This document shows positions 23,153 through 31,553 of a DNA stretch of 64,000 bases, piece after piece; positions within the stretch are counted from its first letter, which is position 1; the number at the start of each line of letters is the position of its first letter. The translations under genes were made by a program, and so were the position numbers. Below the pieces are notes generated by a model that saw nothing but the letters and a program-made list of their open reading frames with translations, had not been told where the DNA came from and ran no database searches. This DNA comes from JAJPHF01 sp035293805 (lineage in GTDB: Bacteria > Chloroflexota > UBA6077 > JAJPHF01): NCBI GenBank assembly GCA_035293805.1, contig DATGMD010000031.1, forward strand, positions 1-64,000, read 5' to 3'.

Positions 23153-24109
23153 TCAGTGAAGTTCGGGCATGACCTCGTGGGCGACTAGCTCAAGCGCCGC
23201 GAGGTCGGTCTGGTCGGTGAGCTGGAGCATCGCGCGCTCGACGCCCGCCGCCGCGAGCGCGCGGAGCTGCGCCGCGACCTCGGCGGGCGTGCCGACCACC
23301 CAGCCTACCGCCCGCATCGCCTCCGGGATCTCCCCGAGCGACAGCGGCGCCAAGCGCGGCAGGAGCCGCCGCAGCACCTCGCAGCGCGCACCCAGCTCCG
23401 CAGCGTCCCGCCCGACGAGCAGGCCGACCGCGACCGACCGCGCGATGGTCGCGGGGTCGCGCCCGATCTCGCGGCAGCAGGCGGCGAGCCGCTCGCTCTT
23501 CGCGCGGTACAGCGCCGGGTCCGCGGTCGTCAGGTTCCACTCGTCCGCGTAGCGGGCGACTAGCGGTAGCGTGCGGCGCTCGCCCATGCCGCCGATCAGC
23601 AGCGGCAGGCGCGGGCGCTGCCGTGGCTTGGGCTGCAAGTCGGCCCCGTCGAGCTGGTAGTAGCGCCCGACGTAGTGCGCCGGCCCCTCCTCGCAGAGCC
23701 GGCGAATCACCTCGATCCCCTCCGCCAGCAGGTCCAGCCGCTCGCGCGCCGGCGGATACGGAATTCCGTACGCCCGGTGCTCGACGTCGTTCCAGCCCGC
23801 GCCGACGCCGAGCACCAGCCGCCCGCCGCTCAGGTGATCCACCGCCACGGCCATGCGCGCGAGCAGGGCCGGCGGGCGAAACGTCATCGGGCTGACCAGC
23901 GGCCCCAGGCGCACGCGCGTCGTCTCGGCCGCCGCCACGGTGAGGGCCACCCAGCACTCCAGCGACTCGCGCTCGCTGGACGACAGCGACAGGAAGTGGT
24001 CGGATAGCCAGAGCGACTCGAAGCCCAGCCGCTCCACGGCCGCGACGATGCGCCGCCAGCGGTCCCAGGTCAGGCCGTCCTCCGTCTCGACCAGCACGCC
24101 AAGCTTCAT
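23153..24109 (-). CDS. LLM class F420-dependent oxidoreductase
   Basis: A 318-residue luciferase-like TIM-barrel protein: MKLGVLVETEDGLTWDRWRR, then LGFESLWLSDHFLSL, TTRVRLGPLVSPMTFRPPALLARMA (parts: RVRLGPLVSP, RPPALLARMA), DHLSGGRLVLGVGAGWNDVEHRAYG (parts: SGGRLVLGVGAGWN) and RLPLLIGGMGERRTLPLVARYADEWN (parts: PLLIGGMGERRTL, ARYADEWN). The GxGxGWN and GGxGxRR signatures are typical of the F420-using branch rather than FMN luciferases. First gene of the operon with the SDR gene; the divergent lipoprotein SBP starts less than 80 bases away, so they may share a promoter region. Confidence 0.9.
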   Translation of the reverse strand: MKLGVLVETEDGLTWDRWRRIVAAVERLGFESLWLSDHFLSLSSSERESLECWVALTVAAAETTRVRLGPLVSPMTFRPPALLARMAVAVDHLSGGRLVLGVGAGWNDVEHRAYGIPYPPARERLDLLAEGIEVIRRLCEEGPAHYVGRYYQLDGADLQPKPRQRPRLPLLIGGMGERRTLPLVARYADEWNLTTADPALYRAKSERLAACCREIGRDPATIARSVAVGLLVGRDAAELGARCEVLRRLLPRLAPLSLGEIPEAMRAVGWVVGTPAEVAAQLRALAAAGVERAMLQLTDQTDLAALELVAHEVMPELH

Positions 24110-24186
24110 CTACGCCTCGGTCTCTGCTTGCCCCACTCTTGGCCGGCTGCTATCCTCGGCTGATTCTACGAGAGTCGAGCCCGAAT

Positions 24187-25338
24187 TTGAATTCACCGTT
24201 TCATCTATATGCCGCCATCGGTGGTCCCGGCCCCCAGGAACACGCGACTCCGCGTACTGGTCCGTCGCGCCCCGGCCCGTGGCGTCTCGCCGCCGGCCTG
24301 CTGGCGCTGGTAACGCTCGCCTGCGGGCCGCGCGCCGCCCCGTCGCCGGCCGCTCCGCCCGCCCCGGTCGCCAGCGGCGCGGGCGCGGCCCAAGCGCCGG
24401 CCGCCCCGGCCGCGGCCCCCGTGGCGGCGCCCGCGCCCCCGCTAGCGCCAGACCGCATCCGCGTGAGCTACTCGGCCACCTCGTTTGCCTTCCTGTCGAT
24501 GTTCGCGGCCCAGGACCAGGGTTTCTACGCGCGCCAGGGGCTCGACGCCGAGCTGGTGCAAGCGGCGGCCACGGTCAGCATCGCCGGCATGGTGAACGGC
24601 GACGTGGACTTCAGCATGTCGCTCGGCTCGCTGGCGCGGGCCGCGGCCAAGGGCCTGCCGGTGCGCGTGCTGGAGGAATCGGGCACGGCACCGCAGCTCT
24701 ACCTCGTCGCGCGCCCCGAGATTCGCAGCCTGGCCGACCTGCGCGGCAAAGTGTTGTCGCCCATCTCGATGGGCGGCACGAACAGCCAGACGGCCACGCT
24801 GCTGCTCCGCAAGCACGGCGTGGACCCGCAGAGCGTCCAGCTACTCGCCGGTGGCGACGCGCCGCGCCAGCTCGAGATGCTGCGCCAGGGCCAGATCGAC
24901 GCGGCGCTGATCTCGCCGCCCTACCCGCTCGTCGCCCAGCGCGAGGGCTATCCGCTCCTGGCGAACGCCCAAGAGGAGATCGCCCTCGCCTTCACGGGCA
25001 TCACCGCCTCGCTGGATACGCTCGCCCAGCGCGGCGATCTCGTGCGGCGGACGATCCGCGCGGAGATCGAGGCGCTGCAGTACCTGCACGCCGACCGCGA
25101 GGGGACGATCCGCCTCATGGAGCAGCGCTTCAACAGCGAGCCCGACCTAGCCGCCGCGGCCTACGACCAGATTATCGGCGCCTTCACGACGGACGGCACT
25201 GTGAGCCGCGAGGGCGTGGACAACGTGATGGCGCTCGACAAGGAGGAGGGCGAGATCCCCGACAGCGCCCAGTTCGAGGACGTCGTCGACCTGCGCCCCC
25301 TCCAGGACGTGCAGCGCGCGATGGGCCTTGCGCGCTAG
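24187..25338 (+). CDS. ABC transporter substrate-binding lipoprotein (NMT1/SsuA type)
   Basis: About 383 residues if begun at the TTG at 24187; the frame is open from 24139 (also TTG) and contains no ATG or GTG before the signal peptide, so the start is uncertain. The lipoprotein signal is WRLAAGLLALVTLACG (Cys of the lipobox LACG), then an Ala/Pro-rich linker of about 50 residues. The binding domain reads RIRVSYSATSFAFLSMFAAQDQGFY, split as VSYSATSFAFLSMF and QDQGFYARQGLDAELV, then LRGKVLSPISMGGTNSQTATLL and GQIDAALISPPYP. This is the nitrate/sulfonate/thiamine-precursor class. No permease or ATPase gene is near, so its transporter partner must be elsewhere. Confidence 0.82.
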   Translation: MNSPFHLYAAIGGPGPQEHATPRTGPSRPGPWRLAAGLLALVTLACGPRAAPSPAAPPAPVASGAGAAQAPAAPAAAPVAAPAPPLAPDRIRVSYSATSFAFLSMFAAQDQGFYARQGLDAELVQAAATVSIAGMVNGDVDFSMSLGSLARAAAKGLPVRVLEESGTAPQLYLVARPEIRSLADLRGKVLSPISMGGTNSQTATLLLRKHGVDPQSVQLLAGGDAPRQLEMLRQGQIDAALISPPYPLVAQREGYPLLANAQEEIALAFTGITASLDTLAQRGDLVRRTIRAEIEALQYLHADREGTIRLMEQRFNSEPDLAAAAYDQIIGAFTTDGTVSREGVDNVMALDKEEGEIPDSAQFEDVVDLRPLQDVQRAMGLAR

Positions 25339-25430
25339 CGGCCGCCGGTCGGCGCCGGCCGGCGGTTCGACACCCGCCGAACGATGCTGCTAGACTCGGT
25401 TGCTGACCGCGCGAGCAGGAGGGCGGGGCG

Positions 25431-26246
25431 ATGGCGGCCGGGGCGCCGGTGGACTGGTCGGCGGTGGCGGGGCTGAGCGGGGCCGAGGCGCGCGCGCTCG
25501 TCCGCGCCGGCGGCTGGCGGCAGAAGACGGTGGGCATGGCGCAGGGGTGGGTGCAGGCCAACCTCGTCGTGCTGCCCGCCGCCCACGCCGCCGCCTTCCA
25601 GCAGTTTTGCGACCGCAATGCCCAGGCGTGCCCCGTGCTCGACGTGACCGCGCCGGGCTCCCCCGAGCCGCGGCGCGTGGCGGCGGGCGCCGACCTCCGC
25701 ACCGACGCGCCGCGGTACCGCGTGTACCGCGGCGGCACGGTCGCCGCGGAAGTCGACAGCCTGGTGCCCTACTGGCGCGACGACCTCGTCGGCTTCGTGC
25801 TCGGCTGCAGCTTCACCTTCGAGGCGGCGCTGGCGCGGGCGGGCATCCCCCTGCGGCACATGGAGCTGGGCCTCACGGCGCCGATGTACGTCACGAACCG
25901 GCCGTGCGAGGCCGCCGGCCCGTTCGCCGGGCCGCTCGTGGTGACCATGCGCCCCGTGCCCGAGGGCCTGGTGGAGCGGGCCAGCGCGGTGACGGCCCGC
26001 TTCCCGCGGGCGCACGGCGCGCCCGTCCACGTGGGCGATCCGGCCGCGCTGGGCATCGCCGATCTGGCGCGGCCGGAGTGGGGCGACGCGGTGCCGGTGC
26101 CGCCGGGCGACGTGCCGGTGTTCTGGGCGTGTGGCGTCACGCCCCAGGCGGCGGCTGAGGCCGCGCGCCTCGACCTGATGCTGACCCATGCTCCGGCGCA
26201 CATGTTCATTACCGACCTCCGCGTGGAGGACCTGGAAGATGGCTGA
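25431..26246 (+). CDS. DUF1445 putative hydro-lyase (D-glutamate cyclase-like)
   Basis: A 271-residue protein with the strongly conserved DUF1445 path: FCDRNAQACPVLDVT, then YRVYRGG, YWRDDLVGFVLGCSFTFE, AGIPLRHME, PMYVTNRPCEAAGPFAGPLVV (parts: PMYVTNRPC, GPFAGPLVV), AHGAPVHVGDPAALGI and VPVFWACGVTPQAA. Mammalian DGLUCY in this family converts D-glutamate to 5-oxo-D-proline. It is the first gene of an operon whose next genes encode 5-oxoprolinase (pxpA overlaps its last eight bases), so cyclisation of D-Glu feeding the oxoprolinase is a reasonable reading. GGAGGGCGGGGCG precedes ATG 25431. Confidence 0.9.
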   Translation: MAAGAPVDWSAVAGLSGAEARALVRAGGWRQKTVGMAQGWVQANLVVLPAAHAAAFQQFCDRNAQACPVLDVTAPGSPEPRRVAAGADLRTDAPRYRVYRGGTVAAEVDSLVPYWRDDLVGFVLGCSFTFEAALARAGIPLRHMELGLTAPMYVTNRPCEAAGPFAGPLVVTMRPVPEGLVERASAVTARFPRAHGAPVHVGDPAALGIADLARPEWGDAVPVPPGDVPVFWACGVTPQAAAEAARLDLMLTHAPAHMFITDLRVEDLEDG

Positions 26247-27033
26247 GACGCGGCGCATCGACCTCAACAGCGACATGGGCGAGAGCTTCGGGCACTGGAC
26301 GCTCGGCGACGACGCCGCGATGGTCCAGCACATCACGAGCGCGAACCTCGCCTGCGGCTTCCACGCCGGCGACTTCACCGTGATGGACCAGACGGTGGCG
26401 CTGTGCAAGCAGGCGGGCGTCGGCGTGGGCGCGCAGCCCGGCTACCCCGACCTGCAAGGGTTCGGCCGCCGGCCCATCCCGCTGTCGCCCCAGGAGGTCG
26501 AGCAGATGGTGCTCTACCAGCTTGGGGCGCTGTACGGTTTCTGCCGCGCCCACGGCGTCGCGCTCACGCACGTCAAGCCGCACGGCGCGCTGTACAACCA
26601 GGCCGCCGAGGAGCCGGCGCTGGCGCGGGCCATCGCCTTCGGCGTGGCGCGGTTCAGCCGCGAGATCCCCCTCGTGGCGCTCGCGGGCTCGGCCGCCTAC
26701 GCCGCGGCCGCCGCCGACGCCGGGCTCCGCCTGGTGCCCGAGGCGTTCGCCGACCGTCGTTACAATCCCGACGGCACGCTGCAGAGCCGCGCCTTCGCCG
26801 GCTCGCTGCTGACCGATCCCGCCGAGGCCGCCGGCCAGGTCATGCGGATCGTGGAGCAGGGCGAGGTGGTGGCGCACGACGGCAGCGTGGTGCCCGTGCG
26901 CGCCGCGAGCATCTGCTTCCACGGCGACACGCCCGGCGCGCCGCGCATCGTCGCCGCGGCGCGCGAGCGCCTGGCCGCGGCCGGCGTCACGGTCTGCCCC
27001 ATCTCGGCGCTGCTCGGCCACCCGGTTGCCTGA
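26239..27033 (+). CDS. pxpA: 5-oxoprolinase subunit PxpA (LamB/YcsF family)
   Basis: A 264-residue protein; ATG 26239 (GGAAG just before) overlaps the preceding gene. Family signatures: RIDLNSDMGESFG at the start, ITSANLACGFHAGD, GVGAQPGYPDLQGFGRR, HVKPHGALYNQAA, LVPEAFADRRYNPDGTLQSR (parts: EAFADRRY, GTLQSR) and ICFHGDTPGA near the C-terminus. With PxpB and PxpC it forms the ATP-dependent 5-oxoprolinase that opens 5-oxoproline to glutamate. The order A then BC is the usual one. Confidence 0.95.
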   Translation: MAETRRIDLNSDMGESFGHWTLGDDAAMVQHITSANLACGFHAGDFTVMDQTVALCKQAGVGVGAQPGYPDLQGFGRRPIPLSPQEVEQMVLYQLGALYGFCRAHGVALTHVKPHGALYNQAAEEPALARAIAFGVARFSREIPLVALAGSAAYAAAAADAGLRLVPEAFADRRYNPDGTLQSRAFAGSLLTDPAEAAGQVMRIVEQGEVVAHDGSVVPVRAASICFHGDTPGAPRIVAAARERLAAAGVTVCPISALLGHPVA

Positions 27034-28708
27034 GCCCCCCACCGCGCCGGCCCCGCGTCTCGTGCCCGCCGGCGACGCGGCGCTGCTCGTCGTCCTGGGC
27101 GAGACGATCGACCCGCGCCTGAACGCCCGCGTCCACGCGCTGGCCCGCGCGCTCGACGGCCAGCCCGGGATCGTCGATCTCGCCCCGGCCTACGCCTCGC
27201 TGCTGGTCATCTACGATCCCGCTGCGCTCGACTACGCGGGCGCCGAGGCGTGCGTGCGGGCGGCGCTGGCGGCGCTCCCCGCGCGGCCGGCGCTCGACGG
27301 GCGGGAGCGCCATCTGCCGGTGGCTTATGGCGGAGAGTACGGGCCGGACGTGCCGGCGGTGGCCGAGCGCCTGGCGCTGAGCGAGGCCGAGGTGGTCCGC
27401 CTGCACGCCGAGGCCAGCTACCGCGTGTACATGATCGGCTTCGCGCCCGGGTACAGCTACCTGGGCGAGCTGCCGGCACGGCTGGAGCTGCCGCGCCTGA
27501 GCACGCCGCGCGCGCACGTGCCGGCCGGCTCCGTAGCCATTGCCGGCCGCCAGACCGGCGTGTACTCGGTCGCCACGCCGGGCGGCTGGCACCTCCTCGG
27601 CCGCACGCCGGTGCGCCTCTTCGACCCGTGGCGCGAGCCGCCGTGCTACCTCGCGCCGGGCGACCGTGTGCGCTTCGTGCCGATCACCGCTGCCGAGTTC
27701 GAGCGGCAGGCGGCGCAGGAGCGCGGGGGGGCACCCGAGCGGCTGATTCGCGACACCGACCACGTGGAGGTCGTGGCGCCAGGGCTGCTGACGACGGTGC
27801 AGGACCTGGGGCGCACGGGCTACGCCCGCTACGGCGTACCGGCGGCGGGCGCGCTCGACGCCTTCGCCGCGCGGGCCGCCAATCGCCTGGTGGGCAACGC
27901 GGACCACGCGCCCGTGCTGGAGATCACGCTGGCCGGGCCGACGCTTCGGTTTGCGACTCCTGGTGCTGTCTTCGCCGTTACGGGCGCCGATCTCTCGTCG
28001 CAGCTCGATGGCCGGGAGGTGCCCGGCTGGACGGCCTGCGTCGCGCCGCGGGGCGCCACTCTGAAGTTCGGCAAGCGCCGCGCGGGCTTGCGCGCCTACC
28101 TCGCCGTGGCGCCCCGCGGGTTCGTCGTGGGGCCAGTGCTCGGCTCGGCGGCGACGTACCTGCGGGGGGGCTTCGGCGGCCTCGCCGGCCGCGCGCTGAA
28201 GGCCGGCGACGGGCTGCCCGCCGGCCCGGCGCCCGCCGGGCGCGAGGCGCTCGCGGGGCGCGCCCTGCCGCCGGCCGCGCGCCCGCCGTACCGCCGCGAG
28301 CCGGTGGTGCGCGTGGTGCTCGGACCGCACGCCGAGCGCTTCACCGACGAGGCGCTGGCGACGCTGCTCGCCGCCGCGTACACCGTGGGGCCGGCCTCCG
28401 ACCGCATGGGCTATCGCCTCCACGGCCCGGCTCTCGCGCGCCACGAGCCGGCCGACATCCTGTCGCAAGGCTTGCCGCTCGGCGGCATCCAGGTGCCGGG
28501 CGACGGCCAGCCCATCGTCCTCCTGGCCGACCATCAGACGACCGGCGGCTATCCGCTGATCGCGACCGTCAGCAGCGCCGACCTGCCACTGCTGGCGCAG
28601 CTCGCGCCCGGCGACCGCCTGCGCTTTCGCGCCGTATCGGTGGCGGAGGCGCAAGCGGCGTACCGCGCGCAGCTGGCGGCGCTCGACGCGCTGGCGCCGC
28701 CAGCATGA
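27026..28708 (+). CDS. pxpBC: Fused 5-oxoprolinase subunits PxpB-PxpC (carboxyltransferase/biotin-dependent fold)
   Basis: A 560-residue protein starting at TTG 27026, overlapping the end of pxpA. Residues about 8-235 are PxpB (KipI-like): LVPAGDAALLVVLGE, then YRVYMIGFAPGYSYLGELP and GSVAIAGRQTGVYSVATPGGW (parts: AIAGRQTGVY, TPGGWHLLGRTP). Residues about 245-555 are PxpC (KipA-like): VVAPGLLTTVQDLGRTGYARYGVP (parts: LTTVQDLGR, YGVPAAGALD), NRLVGN, GFVVGPVLGSAATYLRGGFGG (parts: GSAATYLRGG), SDRMGYRLHGP and GGIQVPGDGQPIVLLADHQTTGGYP (parts: GGIQVPGDGQP, DHQTTGGYP). In most bacteria these are two genes; fusions are known. Completes a DUF1445-PxpABC set. Confidence 0.93.
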   Translation: MPEPPTAPAPRLVPAGDAALLVVLGETIDPRLNARVHALARALDGQPGIVDLAPAYASLLVIYDPAALDYAGAEACVRAALAALPARPALDGRERHLPVAYGGEYGPDVPAVAERLALSEAEVVRLHAEASYRVYMIGFAPGYSYLGELPARLELPRLSTPRAHVPAGSVAIAGRQTGVYSVATPGGWHLLGRTPVRLFDPWREPPCYLAPGDRVRFVPITAAEFERQAAQERGGAPERLIRDTDHVEVVAPGLLTTVQDLGRTGYARYGVPAAGALDAFAARAANRLVGNADHAPVLEITLAGPTLRFATPGAVFAVTGADLSSQLDGREVPGWTACVAPRGATLKFGKRRAGLRAYLAVAPRGFVVGPVLGSAATYLRGGFGGLAGRALKAGDGLPAGPAPAGREALAGRALPPAARPPYRREPVVRVVLGPHAERFTDEALATLLAAAYTVGPASDRMGYRLHGPALARHEPADILSQGLPLGGIQVPGDGQPIVLLADHQTTGGYPLIATVSSADLPLLAQLAPGDRLRFRAVSVAEAQAAYRAQLAALDALAPPA

Positions 28709-29030
28709 GCGTCAGCCGCGCGGCCGCGTAGCCGCATAAACCAGGCAACCATGCCTGGCGAGCGGGCGGGCGCCGCGAGCAGCGGGGTGCGGCAAGCACG
28801 CTACTCGCTGATGCGCGGCCCCGGTACGGGGTTGAGACAGCCGGCCCGTTACGGGCACTTCGCCCTCGTGCTAGGCTGGTTGGTAGGAGCGCGCGGCTGC
28901 CACGGGCCGGCCGGGCGCACCGGCCGAGCCGCGGCGGCGCTTGTAACGTTTCGGCTCGCGCATCGTTCACCGGAAGGGGCCTTCAGGCCGAGGCGAGTGC
29001 CGTCCCGGCGGCGTCGGCGAGGAGTGCAGC
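28709..29030. other. Intergenic region after pxpBC with a small hairpin
   Basis: No gene is supported. CCAGGC-AACCAT-GCCTGG (28741-28758) forms a 6-bp stem 33 bases after the pxpBC stop and may help termination. Nothing else is recognisable up to the GAGGAG ribosome-binding site of the next gene. Confidence 0.4.
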
Positions 29031-30410
29031 ATGCGCGCGGTGCGAACAGCCCTGTTGCTGACCGGCGTGCTGGTGATGCTGGCCAGCGCGGCCAGCCAGC
29101 CGGCGGCCGCTACGCGCAGCCTGCAGGTCGCCCCGGCCCCGCCCACGACGTGGGAGGGCGTGCTGGGCGCCACCGCCGAGCTACGCGGGCACGTGCCGCT
29201 CGCCGAGATTCCCCGCGTGCTGCTCAGCCGCGAGCAGCTCCAGGCCCGCGTGGTCGAGCAGCTTGCCCGCGACCCGGCGCCGCAGCGCCTGGCCGACAGT
29301 GCCAAGCTGTTCACGGCGCTCGGGCTGCTCGACCGCGGCGCCGACCTGCGTGGGCTGGTGCTCCAGTTCCGCGGCAACCTCGTCCTGGGCCAGTACGATA
29401 CCGAGAGCAAGCAGCTCTTCGTGGTCACCGGCGCCAGCAACCTCGGCCCGCTGGAGCGGGTGACCGCTGCCCACGAGTACACGCACGCGCTGCAAGACCA
29501 GTACTTCGACTTGCAGCGGCTGCGGCCGCGCAATGCGCCCGACGCCGACCGCAGCCTCGCCGTCGCCTCGCTGGTCGAGGCCGATGCCACGCTCGTGGCC
29601 GAGCGCTACGCGAACGGGGTGCTGACGGCGGCGGAGCGCGAGGAGCGCCGCCGCCAGGTGCGCGACCTGTACCGCGAGGTCGATCTGGATAGCATCCCGC
29701 TGGTCGTGCGGGAGCAGAGCTATTTCCCCTACACCGAGGGCGTGCGCTTCTTGCGGCAGGTGCTGGGCGACGAGGCGCTGCGTGGCGAGGGCGAGGGGTA
29801 CGGCCCAGCCGTGGACCGCCTGTTCGCCGATCCGCCGCAGTCCACCGCGCAGATCCTGCACCCCGAGCGCTACCAGCGCCATCAAGCGCCGGTGGCCGTC
29901 AGGCTGGACAATTACGCGGCGACGCTAGGCGACGGCTGGCGCGAGAGCCGGCGGGGCGTGCTCGGCGAGCTGGACCACCGGCTGATCCTTCAGCAGTACG
30001 TGGACGCTGCGGTCGCGGCTCGCGCCGCCGAGGGCTGGGCGGGCAGCAGCTACGCGCAGTACGAGTCCGACCGGGGCGAGGTGGCCGTGGTGGTCCGGAC
30101 GCGCTGGGATAGCCCCGCCGAGGCCGCCGCGTGGCAGGACGCCTACACGCAGGCGGCCCAGCGCCGCTACGGCGACGGGTTGGTCGCCGAGCCCGCTCCG
30201 GCCGGCCAACGGCTCTGGCGCACGCCCGACGGCGCGCTGCTGCTGGGCGGCGATGGCGCGGAGACGGTGCTGGCCGTGGCCCCCACGGCGGCGCAGGCGG
30301 CCGGCCTGGCGGCGCCAGCCCCGACGCCGCCGCTCGGGCTCCTGCCAGCCGTCGGCGGCCCGGCGCTCTCGTACACGTCGCCGTCGCGCGCCGCGGCGCT
30401 CGTCCCCTGA
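29031..30410 (+). CDS. Secreted zinc-metalloprotease-like protein (HExxH)
   Basis: A 459-residue exported protein; ATG 29031 after GAGGAG, then a signal peptide (ALLLTGVLVMLASAASQPAA). Around residue 150 stands TAAHEYTHALQDQYFDL, an HExxH zinc motif inside a helix, preceded by a beta segment (YDTESKQLFVVTGASNLGP). About 25-30 residues later SLVEADATLVAERY offers a Glu that could be the third ligand, as in gluzincin-like folds. The remainder (YFPYTEGVRFLRQVLG, then PPQSTAQILHPERY) matches a family of secreted Chloroflexota/Actinobacteria proteins without known substrate. A soluble surface protease is the simplest reading. Confidence 0.75.
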   Translation: MRAVRTALLLTGVLVMLASAASQPAAATRSLQVAPAPPTTWEGVLGATAELRGHVPLAEIPRVLLSREQLQARVVEQLARDPAPQRLADSAKLFTALGLLDRGADLRGLVLQFRGNLVLGQYDTESKQLFVVTGASNLGPLERVTAAHEYTHALQDQYFDLQRLRPRNAPDADRSLAVASLVEADATLVAERYANGVLTAAEREERRRQVRDLYREVDLDSIPLVVREQSYFPYTEGVRFLRQVLGDEALRGEGEGYGPAVDRLFADPPQSTAQILHPERYQRHQAPVAVRLDNYAATLGDGWRESRRGVLGELDHRLILQQYVDAAVAARAAEGWAGSSYAQYESDRGEVAVVVRTRWDSPAEAAAWQDAYTQAAQRRYGDGLVAEPAPAGQRLWRTPDGALLLGGDGAETVLAVAPTAAQAAGLAAPAPTPPLGLLPAVGGPALSYTSPSRAAALVP

Positions 30411-30578
30411 GCGCGGCAGGAGCGCTAGTCGCTCCCGAGACAACGCCGAGCCCGCCGCCGCCACGCGCGCCCCACCTTTGTGACCTGGGACGCACCCCCG
30501 CGCGCGGTCCTCTTTGACGGCGTCGGAAGGGGCGCGTACCATGTGGGGGAGCGCGGCGCGTAGTAGGGAGGCAGACTC

Positions 30579-30983
30579 ATGGCCAAGCCGATGATCCGGC
30601 ACATCGCCGTCTGCGCGGAGGACGTGCGAGGGCTCGCGGACTTCTACAAGGCCACCTTCGGGATGGACGAGGTCGGCGGCGTGAACCCGGGCGACGGCAA
30701 GTTCGCCGTGTTCCTGTCCGACGGCTACATCAACCTGGCGATCCTCCCCGCGCGGGGCGGGAAGGAAGGCATCAACCACCTGGGCTTCCAGGTCGACGAC
30801 ATCGAGGCCACCGGCCGCGTGGCGAAGGAGGGCGGCGCGCAGACCGGCATCGCGCCGCGCCCGCGCGACGGCCGCTACGCCGAGTTCCGCTTCCACGACC
30901 CCGTCGGCACGCCCGTCGATCTCTCGGAGGCGGGCTGGGCCACCGAGCGCCCGCCCGCCGAGGCCGGGGCGGCGCGCGGCTAG
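30579..30983 (+). CDS. VOC family protein (glyoxalase/bleomycin-resistance/dioxygenase fold)
   Basis: A 134-residue protein, ATG 30579 after GGGAGG. Two beta-alpha-beta-beta-beta modules: IRHIAVCAEDVRGLADFYKATFGM (parts: RHIAVCAED, LADFYKATFG) and NHLGFQVDDIEATG, ending in YAEFRFHDPVGTPVDLSE. Likely metal-site residues are His near residue 7, His in NHLGF and Glu in YAEFRF. Reaction unknown: VOC proteins include ring-cleaving dioxygenases, epimerases and antibiotic-binding proteins. Stand-alone gene. Confidence 0.88.
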   Translation: MAKPMIRHIAVCAEDVRGLADFYKATFGMDEVGGVNPGDGKFAVFLSDGYINLAILPARGGKEGINHLGFQVDDIEATGRVAKEGGAQTGIAPRPRDGRYAEFRFHDPVGTPVDLSEAGWATERPPAEAGAARG

Positions 30984-31012
30984 CCCGCGCGCTCACCCGC
31001 TCGCCGCCCCTC

Positions 31013-31115
31013 ATACCGAATCCGGGGGTGGCGTTCCCTTACGCCCTCTCCTCTGGGAGAGGGTCGGGGTGAGGGCCCGCCTCCGTCGGCGAACCCCAGG
31101 CCCAGATCGGATATC
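31013..31115. repeat. MITE-like palindromic repeat, copy A
   Basis: About 100 bases with the core CCCTCTCC-TCT-GGGAGAGGG, then TCGGGGTGAGGGC and GGCGAACCCC. It is bordered by imperfect inverted ends ATACCGAATCCG (31013) and CGGATAT (31108-31114). The arrangement is shared base by base over most of its length with 51804-51909. Non-coding; lies between the VOC gene and a small secreted protein. Confidence 0.7.
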
Positions 31116-31270
31116 ACCCGCCCCGGAGCCCGGCGCAGCCGCCGGGCTCTTTGCCGTGGCGGTGAGTGTAAATAACCTCACACCCCGGCTGTTGCCGGCT
31201 TAACTGTGCTCCCGGAACGAGCGGCCTAGAATGGCGTCGTAGGGTACGGAGAGCGTTTCGGGAGGGCGAA

Positions 31271-31525
31271 ATGACGCGGAAGATTACGAGCGGCAAGGTT
31301 TTCGCGGGAATGCTCGGCCTGGCGCTACTGAGCGGCGTGTTCGCGGCGGGCGTCGAGGACTTTCAGAGCGCCCGGCTGGCGCTGGCCGGCTCGACGAATC
31401 CCTGGGGCATGGATTCGTGCCAGCGCGGTTATTCCTTCGACGCCGTGGCGGGCGTCGACCGCGAGGAGCTGGTCTGCTGGACCAACGATTTCACGCTCAA
31501 CGTACCGGAGCCTGTCGCCCGCTAG
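31271..31525 (+). CDS. Small secreted hypothetical protein
   Basis: An 84-residue protein, ATG 31271 after GGGAGGG. Residues about 8-26 form a hydrophobic export segment (VFAGMLGLALLSGVFAAG). The short mature part contains two Cys (DSCQRG and LVCWTND) that could form a disulphide, between NPWGMDSCQRGYSFDAV and FTLNVPEP. No domain recognised. It is convergent with the esterase gene; the stops are 28 bases apart. Confidence 0.6.
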   Translation: MTRKITSGKVFAGMLGLALLSGVFAAGVEDFQSARLALAGSTNPWGMDSCQRGYSFDAVAGVDREELVCWTNDFTLNVPEPVAR

Positions 31526-31553
31526 CGATCTATCGCGCGCAGCGCTGCAAGGG

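Noticed and set aside
25360..25385. T-loop-like GGTTCGACACC suggesting a tRNA
   Set aside because: No acceptor stem, anticodon arm or D arm around it.
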